Assembly (NCBI GenBank): GCA_029204225.1
Contig: CM055099.1
Coordinates: 51,849,298 to 51,913,297, forward strand
Length of the DNA: 64,000 bases
From: Diphasiastrum complanatum
Taxonomy: Eukaryota; Streptophyta; Lycopodiopsida; Lycopodiales; Lycopodiaceae
Direction of reading: 5' to 3'
The notes under the pieces: generated by a model
Seen by the model: only the letters and a program-made list of their open reading frames with translations
The model's database searches: none
What the model was told of the DNA's origin: nothing
Program-made: the position numbers and the translations under genes
In this document: positions 54,079-64,000 of the stretch, piece by piece
Layout of the letters: each line of letters opens with the position of its first letter
Numbering within the stretch: the first letter of the stretch is position 1

Positions 54079-54915
54079 CTACATTTGAACATTCGTAGGT
54101 CGATGCCTATCGATGGAGAATGGAATTGTTGTGACAGACTCCTGCATTGGCTGCTTCTGCTTAAAATCATGAAATTTGTCTTCAAGAAAGATAACGTCGC
54201 AGTTGACTGAGATCTGACCTGTCTCAACATCATAAATGCGATAAGCCTTGTGTGATGTTGAATAGCCGATAAATATGTACTTACAACTTACTGGGTCTGA
54301 TTTCTTTCTTAGATCAGACGGTATTTGAACATAGCAGAGACATCCAAATACACATAAGTGTTTCAAACTTGGTTTGTAGTCATAGTAGGCCTCAAAGGGT
54401 GTCTTGGAGTCGACTGCCTTCATGTTGGAATAATTTTGCAGATAGCAGACTGTAGTTTCTTTAGCCCAAAAACTCTTGGGTAATTGAGCATTGATAGTCA
54501 TGGATCGTGCAGCTTCCAATAGTGTTCGGTTCTTTTGCTCAGCTACGCCATTCTGTTGTGGAGTGTAGTTGGTTGTGAACTGATGGTGCACGCCACATGA
54601 TGATAAATAGTCCGTCATTTCATTTGATAGGTACTCTCCCCCTAAATCAGACCGCAGAGTCTTGATTCTCTAACCAGTCTGATTCTTAGCATATTGCTTG
54701 AATTTCTTGAAGCAATTGAATGCTTCTGATTTATTCTTTATGAATATGATTCTGGTGAAACGAGAGTTTTCATCAATGAATGTGATAAAGTATAGAGCTT
54801 GACCCAAGGAGGGTACGCTCATGGGACCACATAGGTCACTGTGAATCAGTGACAGAACGCTCTTCTGGCTTGTCCTCTTGAAAATTTTGTTCTGGGTTGT
54901 TTTCCTAGTAGACAA
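54079..54915 (-). pseudogene. C4 integrase
   Basis: 54915-54670: LIHSDLCGPMSVPSLGQAL (first Asp) and FIDENSRFTRIIFIKNKS. After a stop, LRSDLGGEYLSNEMTDYL (second Asp), TPQQNGVAEQKNRTLLEAAR (Glu), HLCVFGCLCYVQIP and YIFIGYSTSHKAYRIYD. The DDE residues are present. A linker with direct repeats of C(K/Q)CRSLSQQ(L/F)HSPS (54140-54000) follows. Confidence 0.88.
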
Positions 54916-55091
54916 TTTTCATAGTCAGTTTGATTAGCTATGGTAACAGCATTGATATTCATATCCTTGAACAGTTTGTTATTATGCATATACAAGATTG
55001 ACCGCATGTATAAATGACCTAGTTTTTTATGCCAAACATGAGCATCAGAATTACTCACAATAAGTGCATAATCGTGACTTAAGATATACAC
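54846..55091 (-). pseudogene. C4 integrase zinc-finger domain
   Basis: AHVWHKKLGHLYMRSILYMH and TDYENCLLGKQPRTKF: the HHCC finger with the first Cys changed to Tyr. Confidence 0.8.
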
Positions 55092-55246
55092 ATTTCCTTC
55101 TCTTGTGCAGAGAGGATTTCATTGGCTTGCCCATCAATAATAGTACAGCAACTAGCAGTAATCAAAGCTCTATAGCCTTGATCAGTGATCTTGCTAATAG
55201 ATAATAAGTTCTTTGTTAATCTAGGTATGTAAAGTACACCATCTAA

Positions 55247-55773
55247 CTATCTAGTGATGTCGTCAGAGAACTGAAGTCGGACAGTGCCTTGGCCTTTGAC
55301 TTTGTCGGAGCTTGAGTCGCCAAAGAAAATGTACTTTGAGTCCGTTGCTGTGAGAGTAGAGAAAAGGTTCTTACATGGTGTGATGTGCTGTGTAGCACCT
55401 GAATCAAGATACCATTGACAAGAATCTCTACTTGGTTGGTCTTGTACCATCAACGCCTTGTCATCCTCTTGGGAATTTTTGATGGAGTCAGAACCTCCGT
55501 CTTAGTGCTGCTACATCTTCTTCCTCGCTTCATTGTGCTTGAGGATGTGAAATCCTTAATGTCATGGTTTGATCTTTTGCAATATCTGCAAAAGAGTTTG
55601 ATCTTGGATGGCTGTTGTTGTCTGTGCTGTTGTTGTTGCGTTGAATCTGGCTGCTCCGCTTTTGTCTTCTTGTCCTTGAAGTTCTTCTTCTTAGACTGCT
55701 GCTTATTAGAGTACAATGCCATTGACTTGGTACTCATTGTTGATAAGCTCTTTCTCCTGACTTCTTCTTGCAA
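55247..55773 (-). pseudogene. C4 nucleocapsid knuckle and protease
   Basis: Knuckle CRYCKRSNHDIKDF (last Cys is Phe), preceded by a Gln-rich stretch (TQQQQHRQQQPS). The protease frame 55453-55247 has CQWYLDSGATQHIT with an intact DSG site. Confidence 0.85.
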
Positions 55774-55794
55774 TAGACTTCTTGTCAGCTTCTA

Positions 55795-56181
55795 AAGAGA
55801 CAGCGTAGGAGTATTGCTTAAAATCAATATTGGATTATGGTAGGAGGATGGAAGACTGGCAAGAAGAGACATCATTAAGTCTTCTTTTGATATAGGGGAA
55901 CCTATTGAGCAAGTTGATTTAGCAAATGTTTCAATTCATTCAAGTGATCACTGACTGAGGAGCCTTCGCTTATTTCGAGTGTAAGTACCTTCTTCCTCAG
56001 AAAGAGCCAAGTCGATACATCTGAAGTCTCGTAGATACTTGTTAGGATATCCCACGCTTCTTTGGAGGTGGTGTTGTTTGATAAGTGAGCAAGAACACAA
56101 ACAAAATGAACTAGCTCTATAGAACAAGAACGTATTAAATTCTATCATAAATCCTTAACTCTAGTAATCCAATAAACCAGT
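55795..56181 (-). pseudogene. C4 gag, 5' part deleted
   Basis: TSKEAWDILTSIYETSD, STWLFLRKKVLTLEISEG and SDHLNELKHLLNQLAQ are the gag core. The gag start and leader are missing: only about 80 bases separate the primer site from mid-gag, so packaging and particle functions would be lost. Confidence 0.8.
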
Positions 56182-56193
56182 GCTCTGATACCA
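56182..56193 (-). other. Primer binding site of C4
   Basis: Reverse complement TGGTATCAGAGC, three bases (AAG) from the LTR end ...AACCAACA. Confidence 0.9.
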
Positions 56194-56196
56194 CTT

Positions 56197-57327
<1,131 letters not shown>

Positions 57328-57789
57328 GATCAATCTGAGAAGGGCATCCATATCCACCTACAAAGAGAGCTACCATAACATGAAGGACGAGAGGACTTGC
57401 GCATGGTGAAGTGAAATGGGCACAGTGTGTCTCGAAGGGCCTAGCGTCCATAAGAATCCTGTTTAGCGCGCAAAGACAGTAGTGGTCGTGGGATCAAAAA
57501 TTTAGAAGATCTACGAAGGAGATCATGCGATGGCAAACGAATGTCGACAGGAGGATCATAGAAAGCCATTGGATTTTGAGTGAAGGGACCCTTTAAAATG
57601 TGAAAGGCTAAAGTGGCCTTTCATTCATGAAAGGGCCCGACTAGTGAAAGTTGTTTTGAAGGCCATTGAAGTTCATAAAGAAGAGTTAGTTTGAAAAGGT
57701 TAAAAGCCCCTAATTTAGGCCTCCTTAAGCCTTTTTTGGCCAAACTAAGGGTTGTAGCCTCCAAACGAAGGGCACCTTGACTGTACCTA
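57328..57789. other. Unassigned sequence
   Basis: No gene recognised; starts with GATCA, the right target-site bases of C4. TGGCCTTTCATTCATGAAAG at 57614 is a small inverted repeat. Confidence 0.4.
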
Positions 57790-58030
57790 CAAGTATGAGA
57801 GAGAAAGAGTAAGCTATCTCTGTTGTGGATGTGTAGTATTAAGGGATGTGTAGTGTTAAAGAGTAGGGTTAATGGATGTAGAGATAGATGTGAATTCTCC
57901 ATTCATGTTGAAATCTGAACTAAACTATTGCTCTCATGGGAACGAACCTACGCATGACAACTAACTCCGTCTCTTTGATGCTAGATTGACTAGATCTTGG
58001 ATTCAGATTAGGCAAGGAAAGAAACCCACT
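57790..58030 (+). mobile_element. L6 repeat, copy D (3' part)
   Basis: Collinear with 13803-14043 (GAGAGAGAAAGAGTAAG, TTAGGGTTAATGGA-like, TCTTTGATGCTAGATTGA and the TTGGATTCA.(G)TTAGGCA end). Homology between copies A and D ends at AAACCCACTA. Confidence 0.8.
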
Positions 58031-58624
58031 AGGAACAATCCTATTGACAATCATAAAATTAAAAAAAGCGCTTTAGTTGATTTCATCCATTTAACACCCA
58101 TCTTTAATCACATAGAATTTGGTGGGCAAAGAAATACTTGTGATAGTAGAACTGGGCATGCAAAACCATAGAGGTTCCACCAAGTCACCATTTTCTCCCG
58201 CCTGCTCAATGCCACGTGATGGCCAAACACACCAACCTGCCTCTTGAAGGCAATGTATTGTGTCTCAACAACATCTATGGGTGTTTGGCGGCTCCATCCA
58301 AGTATCTCAACGAATTCAAACCTAGCTCCATTGATGTTTGCCGCTCAGATAGCCACATGGGGTGCAACAGGTGGGCAACAGCGTGAATCGGCATGGAACC
58401 AATTCCACCCGCGCAGCTCCCTCTCAAAGCTGGTATTTTTCTAATTCCTAAGCTTGCACGCTGCTTTTGGAAAGTGAAAACGATTTGGATTTTAATTTGG
58501 CGACAAAGTGGCAGGTGGCCTGGTAAACCAAAAATTGCAAGTCAATATTTTTGACTTTTGACATCCACCATTGGCGTAGGCATACTCTCTTAAGCCTACA
58601 TGAGGAGTTTTACCTGATTTGAAG
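58031..58624. other. Unassigned sequence
   Basis: No gene, primer site or LTR end recognised between the L6 fragment and the gag fragment. Confidence 0.4.
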
Positions 58625-59004
58625 ATGGCCAACATCAATGAAGCATTTTTGGGCCATGCAAGTAAACTCGATGGGGTTTCCAACTGCAACATCTGGAAGC
58701 TCAAAATGAAGAGCAACTAATGGAGAAGGAGTTGTGGGATATTGTTGTGGGCATTCAATTAAGGCCGAACACCACTCATGACGACATGAGGGCCTATGAC
58801 AGGAAGGTCCAAAGAGCCTTATCATTGATCAATCTCTCAGTAAAAGATCATGTGATTACCCATATTAGTGATGTCACAACTGCTAGGGGAGCTTGGGAAG
58901 TTCTTAGAGAGCAATTTCAAACCTGCAATCCAGCTCAAGCCATGTTATTGAAGTCAAAATTGAATACTATTAGGATGGAAGAAGGTAAACCTATTGGAAA
59001 TTAA
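58625..59004 (+). pseudogene. Copia gag N-terminal fragment
   Basis: The ATG at 58625 starts MANINEAFLGHASKLDG and NIWKLKMK; a shift and stop near 58718 lead to MEKELWDIVVGIQLRP, RALSLINLSVKDHVITH, ARGAWEVLREQFQT and MLLKSKLNTIRMEEGKPI. Same domain as C1 gag (MEKELWEIV) but a different family. It ends at 59004 with no pol. Confidence 0.82.
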
Positions 59005-60371
59005 GTTCACAGTTTCCTCCTTGGTGATGCTATTTCTATTTCAAAATTCTTCCTGCACCTTTTTGATCAACGATCTAGGGTCAGCCCTCTTCTGGGTTGT
59101 TTGCTCATTTGATACCTACAAGAATCATAGTTTTTTTGTTTTGCTATTTTGCAAAATTACTCTCATTTTGTGTGTAGAACAATGCCTGGTAAAATACATG
59201 GGTTTCTGCAAGCAATTTGACAACTTGCAATTTTTACACATAGTCAAATCAAATCGAATCAGCCAAACTATTTGAAAGTCGACTTCATCAACTTTCTGGT
59301 TAATCTACATCAAAGGGTATCCACTCCCATCTATTTCTACATTCAAATGTCAAGCTATTTGAAGAACATCGACTAGCCATCTTCGACTTCTTCAACCATC
59401 GAGTCACTCAACCAAAGTCACCAAAGTGTACGAAGTCATCTGAAGTACCTTCGACAACTTCGACCATCAACCGAAGTGTCTGTAGTGTTATATTTATCTT
59501 AATTGTAAGGATATGTAGTATAAAAGATTGTCGTTCCCCAAAGGGACTGCTTTATATTGTGATTTTAGATGTTTTTAACTCATTTATTGTTCTTGGATTA
59601 AAAGTTGGTTGTCAACAGACATTTAGGAGTATCGGTGACACTGATGCGAGGTTTGTTGCATCAGATAAACCAAGGCAGAGAAACATACAAATGTCTCATT
59701 ACAATCCAAATGTAGTCTGACAATCTGTCCTCAACAATAGAGGCTGCTCATTCAAAAGAATGACTAACTACTAAGTTAAACTGCACAAGTATCCATATGC
59801 AAATTTTGGATTATTGATTTACAACAACACAGAGCAAGTTTTAGGATGTGCAAGTTTGGATATACGTCAATGTAATGTAACAGTGATTCCAAATGTTAAC
59901 ATCACAATTAAGTTCCAAACAATTGATTATTCAATCACACAAGCAATCAAATAACCAAGGAGTTTTAAGACAATCTTAGCAATGAATATATGGTTGCTCG
60001 CTTACAACAGTAGAGAGAATGCAAACTGGTACTGTTTGGTTGCCGTTTTTTGAGTTTTCGGTAATGCCCGCATTCTAAACTATGGTTAAAACTAGCTCTA
60101 ACTTCAGACATTAATTAGAAAGCGTGCTTGTAATAATAGCCATACATTTTTCATATAATCTGGGGCTGTAAACATCCACCAATAATACTATTACAACATG
60201 GTACCTGCGCCAAAAGGAATGAATGGTCTATCATTAAAGCCTAATGGTCACCAAATTTCGTACCTAGAGATACGATACGTTCACGGAAACTCACGAGGGC
60301 AATCATTTCCGAAGCTCCGCTCTACATAAGCACAAATATGACCATAAAAAAACTTTACTTTCAGGTTATGT
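59005..60371. other. Unassigned sequence
   Basis: No gene recognised. 59515-59560 has GTATAAAAG and GTTCCCCAAAGGGAC, LTR-like but unpaired. 59330-59480 repeats CATCGA/TTCGAC-type words. Confidence 0.4.
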
Positions 60372-60569
60372 TCAAATTTCACGCCCAGATATTGGTTCAA
60401 TGTGCGCACAGATCATCCAGATATCCTTCAGCCATGGCGGGTCACGTGGCATGCCTCTTGGCCTAGGAGGCGGTGGTGGAGGATGAGGCGGTGGTGGATT
60501 TCTTTGGCAGCCTCCTTGCATTGGGACGCCTCCATGATGAATCCGTGATGTTTGCTTTGTGCGGGCCAT
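60372..60569 (-). CDS. Short frame with a histone H3-like start and proline-rich tail
   Basis: A true ATG at 60569 opens MARTKQTSR, identical to the first seven residues of histone H3, followed by HHGGVPMQGG and a PPPPHPPPPPPRPRG run; stop after 65 codons. CENH3 proteins also begin MARTK with divergent tails, so this could be the first exon or a retained piece of an H3 variant. No histone fold follows in the 2 kb downstream. The match is short and could be coincidence. Confidence 0.4.
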   Translation of the reverse strand: MARTKQTSRIHHGGVPMQGGCQRNPPPPHPPPPPPRPRGMPRDPPWLKDIWMICAHIEPISGREI

Positions 60570-62259
60570 TTGCAGACCGATACATCAGCGCACGTGTAGA
60601 AAGGTTATTTTAGCAGCTGCAAAATGTAGGGCGGCGCGCTGAACCGATATCTCATCTAAGTCGTGCTAAACTCACAAACAATACTATTTTTCTAAGTTTT
60701 GTACAAAATTTGATAGGCCTTTTCTACTGATAATTGAAAAAGCAATGGGGCTATAGTAGTCATTTTCATGTATAGGAATGTCAAGTCGATGCAAGAGCAA
60801 AACACGATGGTATTTTGATTTTAGAATAATGTTATTGTTAGAAGCCATGCTTATTGTGCGATATTCAAAAAGTGCAACATCCTTCGAGAACAATTATCTG
60901 CTCAGACTTAGCATCATTTCAATTGCTTCCGTATACTTGCATGAAGGTTTGTATGTCATTTTAAGTGTAGCTTCATAGTTCTGTTGCAAGGCTATCAATA
61001 AAGTTCTACGTGCAGTGTGTTGTGCCTTGTAATGCTCAAAACGCTTAAATTGCATACAACGTTGATGGGAGCAATTGTATTCATCTGTGTCATGGGTGAA
61101 TGAGAGTGGTTAGAGGAAATTTAGAAGTGTTGTGAGATTGAAAATTTGACTTTCCAACAATTTCCCACCCCACTCTGTTCTAACTGATGTCCTCAACACT
61201 CTTTGATTCATTTGCTCTCGAATTTGTATCTATCGTTGAGTACACGATGGTGTTGCTCATTTATTTTCTTATGAGGTGAAGCTTTTCAATCTCTTAATCT
61301 TTTTCTGAATCTGGTTTTTTAACTTTTTACATTTTCTTCTAAACATCTTCTAGTCTGGTCCACGGTATCATTCAACTACTAAGTGATCTAAACAACAATC
61401 TTGATCTGGACCTACCAGCCATTTTTCTCAGCAATCCATGTGTCGAACTCATAGAGCTCTTGGATACGCTAGTGAGCTAACTGGTTTATTGCTTGGCTAC
61501 TCTATACGATCCTTCTCCTCTAAATTTTAGCTTCACTCTACCTCCACTAAGTACTTTTTTGTAGGAGGCAATCATGCCTTTCTCCTATTTTCTAAACAAA
61601 CGTTGCATGTACAAAAAAGAATCCTGTCTCATGAAGTTTTGTGAGGTTTTCAAATCAGTTTGTTAATGATTTCTTTTCATCTAGTATATGCCCCACTACC
61701 AATTTTAGACTGTAAATTATGAATTCGATAAACATTATAACTACTTGACCATACATAAGCTAAAAGGGAATTTGGCTATATGTGGTTCAAAAAGCCCATA
61801 CCATTGCTTGAAGCTTATCCTTTTCACAATCCATTCAGCAACAAAGTGTCCATCCCTTACTCTTCAATGAGTTAATTGCACTATGGGTTCAATCTTGTGA
61901 CATATTACACACCTTTGGAGAATTTGATCAAGTCCTATCTTGTAAAGAATTGACATGTTACTAAGGTATAAAAAGCTGATTTTAAAACCAGCTTTCATTG
62001 CTCTATCTTATTCATATCTGGATGTGGTTTCTCGTCCTTTCTTCTCCTTATTATCACGTTTGTTGCTCTATGTGTTCCCTATTACAAGAAGTGACACGCC
62101 CAGCCTAACTAGCTATGACTTGGGAAGGGGGGGGGGGGGTGTTCCCAAGCTCTACACAATCTTTTGTTTGTTGTATGCATGGCCCTAACAACTCACAAAT
62201 TCTAGTTGTTACATACCTATGTAACTAGCAGTACTTCAGACCCCTAATAGTCCATTTAG
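60570..62259. other. Unassigned sequence
   Basis: No gene recognised. CTTGGGAA, G13 with TG, then TTCCCAAG (62119-62148) is an inverted repeat around a poly-G run. Confidence 0.45.
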
Positions 62260-63327
62260 TGTTGGGGGCTAAATATCCTTAGGATTAAGGGTATGTGCCC
62301 TTGGATAAGGACAGGCAAGTGACTATACCTTAGTTGGAGGTATGGAGTCACGTGACCCTTGGATAAGGGGTACCCTTAGTATTAAGAGTAGGTGTATTAG
62401 ATTAAGGTACTAGTGTCCTTGGTTAAGGGCAGGTAGGTGTCTATGCCTTGGATAGAGGTATGGAACCTAGAGAGGTGTTAGAAAGTCATTGGATGACTAT
62501 TTTTCTAAACCTTGGGCCTCAACCTTGAACCATATCACTTTATTGGTCTAGGACCAAAGTATACTTGCACAACTTGGGCAATGGGACCTAGTGTGAAGAA
62601 TTGAAAAAGATTATCTATGTTAGAAATAGGGGTCTTATGTTTTTTACATCAAGCATCTAGGTGTAGGATGTTGATAGGAATAAATTTGGCATGGATGGCA
62701 AATTATGCATTTTCACTTGTAATGCCACTATTGAGCCAAAATAGAGTAAGAGGCTAAACACGTGCCAATTAGAGTGTAGACAAGTGTAAAGCTTTTGTTT
62801 AATGAATTCCAAGAGGTCCAATAGGATTTAGAGGTGGAACCTTGTGAGGTCCAATAGGAAATTGAGGTGTGCTTGAATATAGTCCAATAGAATTACAAGG
62901 TGCATGGATCAATGATCCAATAGGATCAAGAGGTGACAAAATATGGTCCAATCATAGTTAAGCATAGTGGTAGCTCGTGGATCTACTAGTATCATTGTAC
63001 TCCTCATTTTGGATCTAATTGATTTGGTGATTTCATGGATTTTGTGAATTATTGGATTTCTAGCTTTCTCTCTCTACCCGAGAGCTTGTGATGTTTTTCT
63101 CTCTCTACCTGAGGAGAGCAGCTTGTTTTTACTTAGATTATTTTTTGAATATTTCCCACACGTGTGAGTGAGAGTTGGAAGTGATTGAATGCATGTAGTA
63201 GTGTGTTTTTGCCATAGATTCAAAGATAGATTTTGAATCTCAATCTAATCTTGATCTTGGTGCATCTACACACCTTAGGAGATCACAAGTACATGTAGTG
63301 GACAGTCCACACGTGTGAAATTCAACA
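62260..63327 (+). mobile_element. Copia-type LTR (L7), 5' LTR
   Basis: TGTTGGGGGCTAAATATCC ... AATTCAACA, 1068 bases, directly followed by a Met-initiator primer site. Contains a 118-base tandem duplication (62283 and 62400; GATTAAGG... CCTTGG.TAAGG.CAGG) and a CCAAT array. The start is inferred from the TGTTGG and CA rule; no second LTR is in the window. Confidence 0.65.
62813..62955 (+). promoter_or_regulatory. Array of five evenly spaced CCAAT boxes
   Basis: CCAAT at 62818, 62851, 62884, 62917 and 62948: spacings 33, 33, 33 and 31 bases. Units read GGTCCAATAGGATTTAGAGGTG with changes. CCAAT boxes bind NF-Y in plants; the location upstream of the presumed transcription start fits an LTR promoter. 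Confidence 0.7.
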
Positions 63328-63339
63328 TGGTATCAGAGC
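63328..63339 (+). other. Primer binding site of L7
   Basis: TGGTATCAGAGC directly after the LTR CA end. Confidence 0.9.
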
Positions 63340-64000
63340 CTACCTAAGGTTACCATGCATTTTGATTCATCTAAGTGAAAAAATTTTCATCAATCTTGAG
63401 CTAGAAGTTGTCAAGGCCCATTTTCCTAGCTATCTTGTTCACTCTTGGAACTAAAGAGATCAAAAGGACATTGATTGGGTCTGACCTGGTACTGTACGGA
63501 ATCAGGTGCTCAGACACGTGTGAGGAACATCCAATTTCAGTTTGGAAGTTCTCTCTCATGTTTGATCCATTTATCTTGCTTGATAGCTTGTTTTGAAGCA
63601 ATTTTTGTCTAGTTTCTGATGCAATCAGTTTCATTCCATTTGGTTGAGCCAATCAAAAGTTATAAGCTTTTGAAGAGAGTTAGGTAGGGCACCTAAACCT
63701 GGGTGGACACATTTGGTTTGGTCAAGAGATTGCTTGGTTGATCCAAAATCACAGTTGTATGCTTGCCAATCTCATCTATATGTGATCTAGGCACTGTTTT
63801 GAGATCTTAGCCATTTTGTTTCATGCAATATCATTGTATTTGAGTCAAATTTGGTTTCTTAGAGTACTTCACACGTGCTAAGAGTGTTTGATCCTAGGCT
63901 TTGCCTATACTCCATCATTTGATGTGAAATAGATCTTGTGTTAGAGAGATTTGTGTAGCTAGTAAGAATCAATTCACAAATAATTGCAAGATCTTTCATA
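63340..64000 (+). other. Leader of the L7 element, cut by the window end
   Basis: No frame of note. A gag start would be expected beyond the window. Confidence 0.5.

Overview
This window is nuclear DNA of a flowering plant or another seed plant. It is dominated by decayed LTR retrotransposons. The reasons are: Ty1/copia elements primed by the plant initiator-tRNA site TGGTATCAGAGC; one Ty3/gypsy LTR followed by a tRNA-Asp-like primer site (TGGCGCCGTTG...); long AT and CT microsatellites; GT-AG introns in the few host-like gene remnants; and a fragment of the plant-specific S-protein (self-incompatibility S1) family. I see no bacterial, organellar or viral gene. Essentially every coding region carries stops or frameshifts.

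Layout. 0-3.3 kb: a copia integrase fragment, a TRIM-like miniature LTR element, a dispersed repeat and an LTR with its primer site. 4.5-8.1 kb: the least transposon-like stretch. A minus-strand split gene remnant has a CENH3-like histone H3 fold, a basic linker and C48 (Ulp1-like) protease exons; head to head with it lies an unrecognised acidic split gene on the plus strand. 11.6-19.7 kb: a copia 5' end (family C1 copy A), two clusters of AT-flanked GC palindromes, an LTR-like repeat (L6), a gypsy integrase split by a terminal-inverted-repeat element, and several minisatellites.

20.5-35.6 kb: a readable rearrangement history. Copia C2 (20531 onward) carries copia C1 copy B inserted in its 5' LTR, with about 160 bases lost. 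Its 3' LTR is cut at about 30649, and the missing end lies inverted at 34659-35038. That 4.4-kb inversion also flipped the 5' LTR, primer site and gag of copia C3, whose 3' LTR stays at 35418-35638 with a matching 5-base target duplication. A tRNA-derived SINE-like insert with 15-base target duplications lies inside the inverted block.

37-46 kb: C1 copy C, an L6 fragment, the pol end of another copia family, gypsy fragments and a gypsy LTR with its primer site. 48.7-50.9 kb: a second copy of the dispersed repeat, a copia gag fragment and an S1-family gene with one frameshift. 51.2-57.3 kb: copia C4, the most complete element (both LTRs, primer site, near-matching target duplication, minus strand). 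57.8-64 kb: L6 and gag fragments, a short frame starting like histone H3 followed by a proline-rich tail, and an LTR (L7) with a regularly spaced array of CCAAT boxes.

No intact protein-coding gene can be claimed with confidence. The features most worth follow-up are the H3-fold/C48 gene, the AT/GC palindromes, and the reconstructable nesting and inversion.
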